Shown one piece after another: positions 7,881 through 16,359 of a stretch of 64,000 bases of DNA (position 1 is the stretch's first letter; every line of letters starts with the position of its first letter). The translations under genes and the position numbers were made by a program. The DNA is taken from contig NZ_JAGMUL010000014.1 of the NCBI RefSeq assembly GCF_019049285.1, forward strand, positions 54,299 through 118,298. The letters are read 5' to 3'. The notes beneath the pieces were generated by a model. It was not told the origin of the DNA, ran no database searches, and saw only the letters and a list, made by a program, of their open reading frames with translations. The stretch is from Streptomyces sp. AC550_RSS872. Its GTDB lineage: Bacteria; Actinomycetota; Actinomycetes; Streptomycetales; Streptomycetaceae.

Positions 7881-8492
7881 TCATCGAACATGGGTCAGGG
7901 CGGTGGCCGCGACCGACGCTCCCGCGGGACACGTGGTGTCCTGCGGTTCCCCGGGCTCCGGAATGGTCGTGGTGCCGACCAGGCGATCGACATCGTGCAC
8001 CGCGACGAAGATGAAGCAGATCCCCTGGAATTCGGCCTGGATGGCCTTGTGCTGCCCCACCGGCACCTGCGTGACGCGCCCGTTCTTGGTCATGGTCTTC
8101 GCGTAGGACAGGGGCAGGTCCAGTGCGAGGCTGACGTTCTGGCCTGCCAACTTCCAGTGGCACGTCGGCCCGTGCTTGCCGGACTCCTGTTTCCCCCGGC
8201 CGCTGATTCCGAGCGCGGCGAGGTCGCGCTCGTCGAGGGCGTCGCACGGCCGCGACGCCAGCTGCGCCTGGGTGTACTTGCTGGGCTGCACTGCGACGGA
8301 GGGGGAGGATGAGGACGAGGACGAGGTGGCGGCGGAGGACGAGGATGTCGGACCCGGGGGCGACGACCGCGGCGCGCCCTGCCCGCTCGAACACCCGGCG
8401 CTGAACAGGCTCAGGGCAACTACGGCCACAAGTCCGGCCGTTCGGCGGGAGCGCCCGCCCCGGGAACACTGATCGAGATCGAATCGCGGCAT
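7881..8492 (-). CDS. DUF3558-like secreted lipoprotein
   Basis: A 203-residue protein with a lipobox (FSAGC) after a basic n-region, then a Ser-rich low-complexity linker of about 30 residues, then a domain with four cysteines (RPCDAL, PTCHWK, GICFIF, DTTCPAG). The pattern and length resemble the actinobacterial DUF3558 lipoproteins. It should sit on the outer face of the membrane. Function is unknown, and it is monocistronic, as far as spacing shows. Confidence 0.75.
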   Translation of the reverse strand: MPRFDLDQCSRGGRSRRTAGLVAVVALSLFSAGCSSGQGAPRSSPPGPTSSSSAATSSSSSSSPSVAVQPSKYTQAQLASRPCDALDERDLAALGISGRGKQESGKHGPTCHWKLAGQNVSLALDLPLSYAKTMTKNGRVTQVPVGQHKAIQAEFQGICFIFVAVHDVDRLVGTTTIPEPGEPQDTTCPAGASVAATALTHVR

Positions 8493-8587
8493 ACCGGGAC
8501 GGTAGTTCCGCAGTGCCGGGACCGGTCCCGGACGGGCGGCTCAACGACGTGTGCGCCTGGCCCGTACACGGCAGCCACCGCGGGCGG

Positions 8588-10192
8588 TCAGTAGTTCTCC
8601 CACTCGTCCAGCACGTACTCCAGCACGGCCGGGTCCATCAGCGTGCTCGGCCGTACGTCCTGGCGGCGGCGGTCCACGGGAAACACCGCGGCGGCGTTCA
8701 GGACCGCCTCGTCCAGGTAGCGCAGTCGCGGGGCGCCCGCTGCCAGCCGCAGCGGTGGGGACGTACCGCCGCCCGGGGTGGCCAGGACGTAGCCCCAGTT
8801 GCCGAAGCTCGGTACGTCGACCTGGAACTCGGTGGTCGCGTAGTCCGCCGTCTCTATCGTCTTCGCGATCGACCAGTACGTCTTCGGCGCGAAGAACGGC
8901 GACCCGCTCTGCACCATGACCCTGCTCTGCGGCGTCAAAACCTGCCCGAGCAGGTGGTAGAACTCCACCGAGTACAGCTTGGCCAGCGCCGCCGTGTCCG
9001 GGTCGGGGAAGTCGATGACGACCGCGTCGTAGCGCTGCCGGGCGCCGCGCAGCCAGTTGAAGGCGTCGGCGTTGACCGCCTCGACCCTCGGGTCGTCCAG
9101 CGCCTTGTCGTTGAGGTCGCGCAGAGGCTCAAAGTCGCGCGCGAGCCGGGTCATCGCCGGGTCCAGTTCCACGAGCGTGACGTGCTGCACGTCGTCGTAG
9201 CGCAGCACCTCGCGCAGGGCGAGCCCGTCGCCGCCGCCCATGATCAGCACGTTGGCGCGGGGGCCCGCGAGCGCGGGGTGGACGAGGGACTCGTGGTAGC
9301 GGTACTCGTCGACGGAGCTGAACTGGAGATCGCCGTTGAGGAAGAGCCGGATGTCGGGTTCGCCGGTGAAGGCCGTGGAGCGGGTGACGACGATCTCCTG
9401 GTACGGCGTCGTCTCCGCGTGGACGATCGGGTCCCGGTACATCTGCTGGCGCGCGGTCACCTCCAGGTCGTCCGCGAGCGCGTACGCCGTACCGAGGACG
9501 GCGAGGACCGCCGCGACCCCGGCCAGCAGGGCGCCCTGCACCCAGCGCCGGATCTGCCGCCGGAAGATGAACACCACCACGATGACACCGGCCACGGCGT
9601 TGACCGCGCCGACCACCAGCGCGCCCTTGAGCTGGCCGAACGTCGGCAGGAGCCACAGCGGGAAGCCCAGGCCGCCGACCAGCGCCCCGATGTAGTCGAC
9701 GGCGAACATGTCGGCCACCGCGCTGCCCGCCTCCTGCCGCCGGATCCGCTGGAGCATGGTCATCAGCAGCGGGATCTCGGCGCCGATCAGCACCCCGACG
9801 GCCACCGCGACCACGATCATCGCCGGGGTGTACAGCTGGAGCCAGGCGAACGCCGCGTACAGCACCAGCACCGACAGCCCGCCGACCAGCGCCAGCACGC
9901 CCTCCACCAGCGCGAACGCGCCCACCGCGCGACGGCGCAACGGCTTGGCGGCCAGCGAGCCGAGCCCCATGGCGCACACCATCACGGAGATCACCACGGA
10001 GGTCTGGAGCACCGAGTTGCCGATGAGGTAGCTGCCCAGCGCGGTCAGGGCCAGCTCGTAGACGAGACCGCAGGCCGCGCAGAGGAAGACGGCGAAGAGC
10101 AGCAGGAAACGAGCCCCCCGGGTGTGCTTGACGGCCGGGGGGCGGGAGGGTGCCGCGGTGGTGTCGCGGCCTTGCACGGTGGTGGCGCTCAT
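8588..10192 (-). CDS. Membrane-fused spermidine synthase-like protein
   Basis: A 534-residue protein starting at ATG 10192. Residues about 25-240 form some seven transmembrane helices (ACGLVYELALTALGSYLIG opens the first pair). The C-terminal half is a spermidine-synthase Rossmann fold: VLIMGGGDGLALREVLRYDD, VTLVELDPAMTRLARDF and YDAVVIDFPDPDTAALAKLY. The family transfers aminopropyl groups from decarboxylated SAM, but membrane-fused members are poorly characterised and the substrate is open. It is last in a four-gene operon with DUF350, DUF4247 and DUF2617 genes, 11 bp after the DUF350 stop. Confidence 0.85.
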   Translation of the reverse strand: MSATTVQGRDTTAAPSRPPAVKHTRGARFLLLFAVFLCAACGLVYELALTALGSYLIGNSVLQTSVVISVMVCAMGLGSLAAKPLRRRAVGAFALVEGVLALVGGLSVLVLYAAFAWLQLYTPAMIVVAVAVGVLIGAEIPLLMTMLQRIRRQEAGSAVADMFAVDYIGALVGGLGFPLWLLPTFGQLKGALVVGAVNAVAGVIVVVFIFRRQIRRWVQGALLAGVAAVLAVLGTAYALADDLEVTARQQMYRDPIVHAETTPYQEIVVTRSTAFTGEPDIRLFLNGDLQFSSVDEYRYHESLVHPALAGPRANVLIMGGGDGLALREVLRYDDVQHVTLVELDPAMTRLARDFEPLRDLNDKALDDPRVEAVNADAFNWLRGARQRYDAVVIDFPDPDTAALAKLYSVEFYHLLGQVLTPQSRVMVQSGSPFFAPKTYWSIAKTIETADYATTEFQVDVPSFGNWGYVLATPGGGTSPPLRLAAGAPRLRYLDEAVLNAAAVFPVDRRRQDVRPSTLMDPAVLEYVLDEWENY

Positions 10193-10203
10193 CGAGGGCG
10201 CCG

Positions 10204-10641
10204 TTAAGAGATCGCCGCGCCGACCATGAACCCGGTGCCCAGGTACATGCCGGCCTGCACCCAGGCGGCGGGGTGCGGTCGGTCCGCCTGGTCGTCGAGG
10301 ACGACCGCACCCATCTGGCCCGGCGTGAACACGCCGATGACGATGCCGACGACGGTCATCACCAGCACCCCGGCCAGGCCGTACAGCAGCGTGCTGATCA
10401 GGCCGTGGCCGAGGCCCTGCTCGGACTCGCTCGCCTCGATGGCCTTCATGATGACCAGGCCCACGGCGACGGACTGGCTGCCCAGCAGGACGGCCGCGCC
10501 GCGGTTCCGGTCGGTCCACACCACGTGGTACAGCTTGCCCGGCGTGACGAGGTCGAGCGCGATGAAGCCGACGGCCATCACGACGAGGCCCACGACTCCA
10601 TAGAGCAGGGCCTGGCCGGTCGACTCGAAGATCTCGGTCAC
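10204..10641 (-). CDS. DUF350 membrane protein
   Basis: A 145-residue protein made of two repeats of a two-helix unit (GQALLYGVVGLVVMAVGFIA and ISTLLYGLAGVLVMTVVGIV), the internal duplication typical of DUF350. Four transmembrane helices. Function is unproven. In actinobacteria it travels with DUF4247 and membrane spermidine synthase-like genes, as here, suggesting a shared membrane complex (inference). Confidence 0.85.
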   Translation of the reverse strand: MTEIFESTGQALLYGVVGLVVMAVGFIALDLVTPGKLYHVVWTDRNRGAAVLLGSQSVAVGLVIMKAIEASESEQGLGHGLISTLLYGLAGVLVMTVVGIVIGVFTPGQMGAVVLDDQADRPHPAAWVQAGMYLGTGFMVGAAIS

Positions 10642-10739
10642 TGCGTTGCCTTTCTTGGGGGCGGGGTCGGGGCGTGATCAGGTGCTGTGCGGGAGGAGCG
10701 TGGGAGGGGACGGGTGGTGATCCGGCCGGTCATCGGGCG

Positions 10740-11144
10740 TCACTTGCCCTCGCCGGGGCCCCCGCCGCGGAAGCTCGCGCTGCTCGGGTCCGGCCAGTAG
10801 GTGAGGTGCTGCTTGTGGCGGCGGTAGCCGTTGCGGTAGTCCTCGATCTCGATCAGGCTGCCGCTCCGGTACGGCGAGACGGTGACCATGTCGTCGCCGT
10901 AGCGCAGGAACTCCGTGGTGCCGCCGGAGGCACGGTCCAGGGCCGCGCGCTTGGTGTGGATCGCCTGAGCGACCTCGCTCGGGCTGCTGTCCGGGTCGAG
11001 CCAGTCCGCCCCGGTCGCCTTGTACGTCTTCCCGATCCACTCGCGCGGGACCGCGTCGTCGTCCCCGTCGCTGGAGCAGGCGGTGAGCAGGGTCGCGGCC
11101 AGCACGGCCGCCACCGCTGCGCGGACGAGTCGGGCGCTGTTCAT
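10740..11144 (-). CDS. DUF4247 lipoprotein
   Basis: A 134-residue lipoprotein starting at ATG 11144, with lipobox LLTAC and a short Asp-rich linker. The globular part (WIGKTYKATGADWLDPDS, then DDMVTVSPYRSGSLIEIEDY) matches the DUF4247 pattern. The start overlaps the end of the DUF2617 gene by 4 bp, so translation is coupled. Exposed outside the membrane; function unknown. Confidence 0.8.
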   Translation of the reverse strand: MNSARLVRAAVAAVLAATLLTACSSDGDDDAVPREWIGKTYKATGADWLDPDSSPSEVAQAIHTKRAALDRASGGTTEFLRYGDDMVTVSPYRSGSLIEIEDYRNGYRRHKQHLTYWPDPSSASFRGGGPGEGK

Positions 11145-11647
11145 CGGGCCTCCAGCCGGCTGTGCGTCGATACGATCTGGCCGTTCTGCGGATACGTGTG
11201 CCAGGTGCGCCAGACGACCGCGGCGCCGTACGGTCCCTCGACCGCCTCCACGACCACCGCGGTGACGGCCTCCGGCGAACCGGGGAAGACTCCGCACAGG
11301 CTGTGCTCGGCGCCGGTGGCCCGGGCGAGGACCCGCGCCACCTCGGCACTGAACTCCTCCGGAGTCAGTCGGCGGGTCGTGGCGCCGAAGTCGTAGACCC
11401 AGCCCGGCAGATGACGGGTGCAGGTCTCGGGCAGACCCTTCACCGCGCCGTGCAGACAGGCCACTGTCTCCGCCACGGGGCCGGCGAACACCTGGTGCGA
11501 GGCCCCGAGCAGCCGCAGCCGCACGTCCAGCCCGCCGAGCGGCACCACACGCTCTGCCAGCGCCGGACGCTCCGTCAGGTCCAGCGAGAAGCAGAGTTGA
11601 TCCGCATCCGTGTCCAGATAGGGGGCGTCCAGAGGAACGGCGTTCAC
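11141..11647 (-). CDS. DUF2617 family protein
   Basis: A 168-residue cytoplasmic protein with GTG start at 11647, first gene of the operon running down to 8588. The sequence (LDVRLRLLGASHQVFAGP, then WVYDFGATTRRLTPEEFSAE) fits DUF2617. No catalytic motif is evident. Its promoter must lie in the 11648-11740 stretch shared back-to-back with the xylanase control region. Confidence 0.8.
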   Translation of the reverse strand: MNAVPLDAPYLDTDADQLCFSLDLTERPALAERVVPLGGLDVRLRLLGASHQVFAGPVAETVACLHGAVKGLPETCTRHLPGWVYDFGATTRRLTPEEFSAEVARVLARATGAEHSLCGVFPGSPEAVTAVVVEAVEGPYGAAVVWRTWHTYPQNGQIVSTHSRLEAR

Positions 11648-11727
11648 ACGGCCCCCCGGTCGTTTCTAGCCATAATCGGCGCCCGAGTATGACACATGCG
11701 TTCGTGGGACTTGAGGGGCGGGTGTCC

Positions 11728-11905
11728 CTTTCGAAACATTCGAAGGGTCATCCTGGAATTTTGATCTCACCGTTTCGATGACAACGATCATTATTGATTT
11801 GCCTCACTAGACACTGCCGTGAACAGGCAAAACCCCATCCAGAGGAAATCAATGGACCGACCGAATGTTTCGGAATAGACGTCGAAACCATTGACACTTG
11901 GCAGG
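11728..11905 (+). promoter_or_regulatory. Control region of the xylanase gene with TTTCG/CGAAA elements
   Basis: The 317 bp between the DUF2617 and xylanase genes is the most A/T-rich nearby and holds recurring CGAAA/TTTCG elements: TTTCGAAACATTCGAA (about 11729-11745), GTTTCGATGAC (about 11773), ATGTTTCGGAAT (about 11865) and GTCGAAACC (about 11881). Repeated boxes of this kind have been described upstream of Streptomyces xylanase genes as repressor sites; the identity of a regulator here is inference. Confidence 0.5.
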
Positions 11906-11964
11906 GCCATACCAAAACTGTTCGCCGTTGGCAGAGCAGCTCTGGACGAGGAGGAAGCACGCTC

Positions 11965-12633
11965 ATGAACGACGGACCCGCAATCCCGACGCGCCGCAGC
12001 GTATGCAGCCTGCTGTTGGCCACCGGGGCCACGTTGGCCCTGCCCGGCACCGCCGAGGCGGCCACGGTCATCACCACGAACCAGACCGGAACCAACAACG
12101 GGTACTACTACTCGTTCTGGACGGACAGCCAGGGCACGGTCTCGATGACCCTGGACTCCGGCGGCAACTACAGCACCTCGTGGCGAAACACCGGGAACTT
12201 CGTCGCCGGCAAGGGCTGGAGCAACGGCTCACGCCGGACCGTGACCTACTCCGGCAGCTTCAACCCGTCCGGCAACGGCTACCTGACGCTCTACGGGTGG
12301 ACGTCGAACCCGCTCGTCGAGTACTACGTCGTCGACAACTGGGGCACCTACCGGCCCACCGGGACGTACAAGGGCACTGTCAGCAGCGACGGCGGCACGT
12401 ACGACATCTACCAGACCACTCGCTACAACGCCCCGTCCGTCGAAGGCATCCGCACGTTCAACCAGTACTGGAGCGTCCGGCAGTCGAAGCGGACCGGTGG
12501 CACCATCACGACCGGCAACCACTTCGACGCCTGGGGCCGCGCCGGAATGCGCCTGGGGAGCTTCAACTACTACATGATCCTCGCCACCGAGGGATACCAG
12601 AGCAGCGGGAGTTCCAACATCACGGTGCGATAG
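11965..12633 (+). CDS. Secreted endo-1,4-beta-xylanase, GH11
   Basis: A 222-residue enzyme from ATG 11965 (ribosome site GAGGAGGA). The signal peptide carries a twin arginine ([13 protein letters not shown]) and probably ends after about residue 32, so Tat export is likely. The catalytic domain is a complete GH11 jelly roll: nucleophile E119 ([13 protein letters not shown]) and acid/base E209 ([14 protein letters not shown]), with [18 protein letters not shown] between. It cleaves internal xylan bonds outside the cell. There is no carbohydrate-binding module, as in XlnC of S. lividans, which it resembles closely. An acetylxylan esterase gene follows 93 bp downstream. Confidence 0.97.
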   Translation: MNDGPAIPTRRSVCSLLLATGATLALPGTAEAATVITTNQTGTNNGYYYSFWTDSQGTVSMTLDSGGNYSTSWRNTGNFVAGKGWSNGSRRTVTYSGSFNPSGNGYLTLYGWTSNPLVEYYVVDNWGTYRPTGTYKGTVSSDGGTYDIYQTTRYNAPSVEGIRTFNQYWSVRQSKRTGGTITTGNHFDAWGRAGMRLGSFNYYMILATEGYQSSGSSNITVR

Positions 12634-12645
12634 GCCAGTTCGGAG

Positions 12646-12675
12646 AGGGGGGCGGGGATCTTCTCCCCGTGCCCC
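12646..12675 (+). terminator. Imperfect G/C hairpin after the xylanase gene
   Basis: GGGGCGGGGA pairs with TCCCCGTGCCCC around a short TCTTC loop, with a 2-nt bulge. It may attenuate rather than fully stop read-through into the esterase gene. Confidence 0.4.
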
Positions 12676-12726
12676 CTGCACCCCTGCCCCCTGCCCCCGA
12701 TTCCCCAGGCTGGAGGACCGCTCCTC

Positions 12727-13422
12727 ATGAAGGCCACACCACGTCTCTCTCTCCTCGCCGTCGCCTCGCTCGCCGTTGCCGGCACCCTCAGCGTCGACAC
12801 CGCCGCCCCGGCGCAGGCCGCCGCCTGCAACGGGTACGTCGGGCTCACCTTCGACGACGGACCGTCCAGCAGCACCCCGGCCCTGCTCAACGCGCTCACC
12901 CAGAACGGGCTGCGGGCCACGATGTTCAACCAGGGCCAGTACGCCGCCGCCTACCCGGCCCGGGTCAGGGCCCAGGTCGACGCAGGCATGTGGGTCGGCA
13001 ACCACAGCTACACCCACCCGCATCTGACCCAGCAGAGCCAGGCGACGATCGACTCGGAGATCTCCCGGACCCAGCAGGCCGTCGCGGCCGCGGGCGGCGG
13101 TACGCCGAAGCTGTTCCGGCCGCCGTACGGCGAGACCAACGCGACGGTGAGGGCCGTCGCGGCCAAGTACGGCCTGACCGAGATCATCTGGAACGTCGAC
13201 TCGCAGGACTGGAACGGCGCGAGTACCGACGCGATCGTGGCGGCGGCCGGCCGGCTCACCAACGGCCAGGTCATCCTCATGCACGACTGGTCCGCCAACT
13301 CCCTCGCGGCGATCCCCCGCATCGCCCAGGGGTTGGCCGCCCGGGGCCTGTGCGCCGGAATGATCTCCCCGCAGACCGGCCACGCCGTGGCTCCGACGGC
13401 AGCGGTGACGGCAGTGCCCTGA
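12727..13422 (+). CDS. axeA: Secreted polysaccharide deacetylase, probable acetylxylan esterase (CE4)
   Basis: A 231-residue protein with a Sec-type signal (to about residue 31) and a full NodB domain: motif 1 TFDDG (D43, D44), motif 2 HSYTH (H93, H97), motif 3 RPPYGE, motif 4 NVDSQDW and motif 5 MHDW. The Asp/His/His set binds the metal. Placement right after a GH11 xylanase mirrors the xlnB-axeA pair of S. lividans, so de-O-acetylation of xylan is the best guess; chitin-oligomer deacetylation is the alternative. It ends soon after the catalytic domain and lacks the binding module of longer AxeA proteins. Confidence 0.88.
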   Translation: MKATPRLSLLAVASLAVAGTLSVDTAAPAQAAACNGYVGLTFDDGPSSSTPALLNALTQNGLRATMFNQGQYAAAYPARVRAQVDAGMWVGNHSYTHPHLTQQSQATIDSEISRTQQAVAAAGGGTPKLFRPPYGETNATVRAVAAKYGLTEIIWNVDSQDWNGASTDAIVAAAGRLTNGQVILMHDWSANSLAAIPRIAQGLAARGLCAGMISPQTGHAVAPTAAVTAVP

Positions 13423-13555
13423 CCGACCGTCTCGCGGCGAGACGTCACGTGGGCCGTGCCACGTTCAGCGCGTGATCGACTGGGTAACGAAGCCGCGACG
13501 CCAGGTTGCGATGACGCAGCCCGCACCCGCCTTCTCCCGGTCAGGAAGTGAAGCC

Positions 13556-14386
13556 ATGGCCCGCAGAACCACCTTGACCGCTCTCGCCCTCTCGCTCGCC
13601 CTCGCCACCGCCCTCGGCGCAACGGCCTGCGCCCCGCAGGCCGACACCGAGTCCAGCCCGTCCGGTCGGCACCACTCCAGCACCCTTCTGGACAAGGTGC
13701 CCGAGCGCGGAGTGCTGCGTGTGTGCACCACCGGCGACTACCGGCCGTTCAGCCACCTGGACCGCGCCACGAAGTCGTACACCGGCATCGACATCGACAT
13801 GGCGAAGAACCTGGCGTCCAGCCTGGGGGTGAAGCCCCGGTTCGTGGCGACCACTTGGGCCGAGCTCATGGACGACCTGACCGCGGGCAAGTGCGACATC
13901 AGCATGGGAGGCGTCTCCGTGACGACGGCCAGAGCGCGGAAGGCGTACTTCAGCACGCCCTACCTCGTCGACGGCAAGGCCGCGATCGCCCGCTGCGAGG
14001 ACAAGAGCAAGTACCGGTCCCTGAAGGAGATCGACCAGCCGGGTGTCCGGGTGATCGTCAACCCGGGTGGCACCAACGAGGCGTTCGCCAAGGCCAACGT
14101 CCACCAGGCCACCGTCATCACGCACGCCGACAACACCACGATCTTCGACGAGATCGTCGCGGGCCGCGCCGACCTGATGATCACGGACGGCAGCGAGACC
14201 GAGTACCAGGCCAAGCTCCACCCGGAGCTGTGCGCGATCAACCCCGACAAGCCCTTCACCTTCGGCGAGAAGGCATACCTCCTGCCACGTGGCGACGAGG
14301 AGTTCAAGGAGTACGTCGACCAGTGGGTCCATCTGGCCACCCACGACGGTACCTACGACGACTACGCCGCGGACTGGCTCGGCTGA
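13556..14386 (+). CDS. Family 3 extracellular solute-binding lipoprotein (cyclohexadienyl dehydratase-like)
   Basis: A 276-residue protein from ATG 13556 (GGAAGTGAAG upstream), signal with lipobox (GATAC). The domain is a type II binding-protein fold: RGVLRVCTTGDYRPFSHLD, GIDIDMAKNLASSLGVKP, DISMGGVSVTTARARKAYFS. The last element, and RADLMITDGSETEYQ, are shared with the PheC group, in which some members have become prephenate/arogenate dehydratases. Without transporter genes alongside, both an orphan amino-acid binding protein and a secreted dehydratase are possible. A weak 6-bp hairpin (GTCTCG-CGG-CGAGAC) separates it from the esterase gene. Confidence 0.85.
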   Translation: MARRTTLTALALSLALATALGATACAPQADTESSPSGRHHSSTLLDKVPERGVLRVCTTGDYRPFSHLDRATKSYTGIDIDMAKNLASSLGVKPRFVATTWAELMDDLTAGKCDISMGGVSVTTARARKAYFSTPYLVDGKAAIARCEDKSKYRSLKEIDQPGVRVIVNPGGTNEAFAKANVHQATVITHADNTTIFDEIVAGRADLMITDGSETEYQAKLHPELCAINPDKPFTFGEKAYLLPRGDEEFKEYVDQWVHLATHDGTYDDYAADWLG

Positions 14387-14472
14387 CTCCCGGCGTGCAC
14401 CTGCCGCGCGGAAAAGAAGTCCTCTGACCGGAAGTCGGTCGTGCAGCCGGCCCGCCCCCGGGCAGTCACCCG

Positions 14473-15348
14473 CTACTTCCAGGTGCGGTCCAGGAAGTCG
14501 GCGATCAGCGCGGCGATCTCACCCAGATGTGTCTCCAGGGCGAAGTGGCCCGTGTCCAGGACGTGGAGTTCGGCGTCGGGCAGGTCACGGAGGTAGGCGC
14601 GGGCGCCGGGGTCCGTGAAGAAGGGGTCGTTGCGGCCCCAGGTGATGAGGGTGGGCGGGGTGTGCCGGCGCAGCCACGCCTGCCAGTCGCCGTAGCGCTC
14701 GACGTTGGTGTGGTAGGCGAAGAGCAGCGCCTGCTGGGCCTCCTTGCGGCCGGGCAGGTCCAGGAAGTGCTGGTCGAGGGTCCAGCCGTCCGGGGCGATC
14801 AGGTCGGGGTCGGCGACGCCGGTGTCGTACTGGCCGCGGGTGCCTTCGAGGGTGAGCAGGGACTGGATGGCGTCCCGCGCGCCCGGGGTCTCGGGGGTCA
14901 GGCGGATGAGGTCGCGGGCCGCGTCCGAGAGGCCCTCCTCGTAGGCGTTGCCGTTCTGCACGACCAGGCCTGTCACCCACTCGGGGTGGCGGGACGCGAC
15001 GCGGAAGCCGATGGGTGCGCCGAAGTCGAACACGTACATCACGAACCGGTCCACACCCAGGGCCTGGATGAAGCCCTCGGTGATGTCGGCGAGCGCGTCG
15101 AAGGAGTACGTGAATCCGTCCGGGACCCGGGTGTGGCCGAAGCCCGCGTGGTCCGGGGCGATCAGGCGGTACTGCGAGCCGAGCGCGTCGATCAGGCCGC
15201 GGAACTGGTGGGAGCCGGACGGGAAGCCGTGCAGGAGCAGCAGGACGGGGGCGTCGGCGCGGTCGGGCACGGACTCCCGGTAGAAGACGCGGACGCCGTC
15301 GACGTCCAGGTGGCGATGGACCGTGCGGGCGACGGGCTGACTGAGCAT
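14473..15348 (-). CDS. Alpha/beta hydrolase, epoxide hydrolase/dehalogenase-like
   Basis: A 291-residue hydrolase. I chose ATG 15348 because AAGGGA precedes it at good spacing; ATG 15363 is also possible. Features: oxyanion motif LLLHGFPSGSHQF, nucleophile elbow with Asp instead of Ser (VFDFGAPIG), a late Asp (GRNDPFF) and the catalytic His (DTGHFALE). The Asp nucleophile points to epoxide hydrolase or haloalkane dehalogenase chemistry rather than esterase. It is transcribed divergently from a CGNR regulator across a perfect inverted repeat, so that regulator probably controls it. Confidence 0.88.
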   Translation of the reverse strand: MLSQPVARTVHRHLDVDGVRVFYRESVPDRADAPVLLLLHGFPSGSHQFRGLIDALGSQYRLIAPDHAGFGHTRVPDGFTYSFDALADITEGFIQALGVDRFVMYVFDFGAPIGFRVASRHPEWVTGLVVQNGNAYEEGLSDAARDLIRLTPETPGARDAIQSLLTLEGTRGQYDTGVADPDLIAPDGWTLDQHFLDLPGRKEAQQALLFAYHTNVERYGDWQAWLRRHTPPTLITWGRNDPFFTDPGARAYLRDLPDAELHVLDTGHFALETHLGEIAALIADFLDRTWK

Positions 15349-15360
15349 GACCGATCCCTT

Positions 15361-15397
15361 CATCTAATGGATTTGCACGCCTCTCACGCATTAGATG
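15361..15397. promoter_or_regulatory. Operator-like inverted repeat between hydrolase and CGNR genes
   Basis: CATCTAATG at 15361-15369 and CATTAGATG at 15389-15397 form a perfect 9-bp inverted repeat with a 19-bp spacer, and a further half-site CCATTAG lies at about 15438-15444. It is centred in the divergent promoter region and abuts the hydrolase start. Confidence 0.7.
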
Positions 15398-15447
15398 ATG
15401 CGACCACGATGACTAACGTGTCAATCGCCCCCTGTACCATTAGCGGC

Positions 15448-16005
15448 ATGAGCGACACCGTCCCGCTGACCGGAGAACCCCTGGCCCTGGACCTGGTCAA
15501 CACCCGCCCGTCGACCGGCGACCAGCTCGCGACCCCGCGCGACCTGCTGGCCTGGTGGACCCTTGAGGCCGACCGCCTCTCGGACGAGGTGCCGCGGGAG
15601 GTCGGTGACGAGGATCTGGCCGCCGTGCTGGCCGTACGGGAGCACATCGCCCGCGTCCTCGACCATGTCCGGCGGGGGGAACGGCCCCCGGCCGCCGATC
15701 TCTCGGCGCTCAACCAGGCGCAGCGTGCCGCCCCCGCGATCAGTGAGCTGGTGCGGGACGGGTCGGCGCTGGCCGTCACCCGGCGGCGCGAGGGGGCGCC
15801 CGGAGTGCGGCTGGCCGCCGAGCTCGCGGAGGCCGCCGCCGGGCTGCTGGCCGACCCGGCGGTCGGGAAGATCCGTAAGTGTGCGGCGGACGACTGCGTG
15901 CTGCTCTTCCTGCCCAGCCACCCGCGCCGCCGCTGGTGTTCGGCCACCGGCTGCGGCAACCGGGTGCGCGTCGCCCGCCACTACCAGCGGCACAAGGCGG
16001 ACTGA
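15448..16005 (+). CDS. CGNR zinc-finger regulator (ABATE domain)
   Basis: A 185-residue protein. The N-terminal ABATE-type domain (EPLALDLVNTRPSTGDQLAT) is predicted to sense stress or ligand. The C-terminal CGNR zinc ribbon has CAADDC then RRWCSATGCGNRVRVARHY, giving the four zinc cysteines and the family's namesake motif, which probably contacts DNA. It is divergent from the alpha/beta hydrolase over a shared inverted repeat, so autoregulation plus hydrolase control is likely. Confidence 0.9.
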   Translation: MSDTVPLTGEPLALDLVNTRPSTGDQLATPRDLLAWWTLEADRLSDEVPREVGDEDLAAVLAVREHIARVLDHVRRGERPPAADLSALNQAQRAAPAISELVRDGSALAVTRRREGAPGVRLAAELAEAAAGLLADPAVGKIRKCAADDCVLLFLPSHPRRRWCSATGCGNRVRVARHYQRHKAD

Positions 16006-16020
16006 GCCGCACCGCCCCAC

Positions 16021-16310
16021 ACGTCAGGGCTTGCGCCCCGCCCCGCAATACGCATCCACCTGCGCCGCCGCCGGATCCGTCGCCCTCGCTGGTGGCCGTG
16101 CTGTCGCCGATGACGAGGTGGCTGCCGGAGGGGAGGCCGGCCAGGAGGCGGCGTACCAGGTCGCGGGTTGCCGGACGCGGCCTCCAGGACGGCCTCGGGG
16201 TCGTGGAGGTCGGCGTCCAGGAACTGGCGTATGCCCGCCTCGCCGGCCAGTCGACGTCGTAGTGGGGATGAGCTCCTGCGGGGTCGGGGAGGCATCCAAC
16301 CCCTCACCCG
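16021..16310 (-). pseudogene. SAM-dependent methyltransferase remnant with internal deletions
   Basis: On the minus strand, pieces of one actinobacterial methyltransferase family (Methyltransf_19/DUF574 type) occur in the right order but with the intervening parts missing: LAGEAGIRQFLD runs directly into DADLHDPEAVLEAA, then into VRRLLAGLPSGSHLVIGD, then in another frame ATDPAAAQVDAYCGAG. The first join deletes the SAM-binding glycine motif normally found just after RQFLD. At least two deletions and one frameshift are needed. No function can remain. It fills the gap between the CGNR gene and the response regulator. Confidence 0.7.
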
Positions 16311-16359
16311 CCGTGATGTTCTGGCCACCTGCCGGAGGCGAGGCGCTGCCGTCCAGGTG

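Noticed and set aside
8513..10207. 564-codon plus-strand frame
   Set aside because: Antisense shadow of the spermidine synthase-like gene; no domain and a His/Arg/Gln-rich composition.
13422..13470. GTCTCG-CGG-CGAGAC hairpin as a terminator
   Set aside because: A stem of only 6 bp with no supporting context; mentioned under the next gene but not listed separately.
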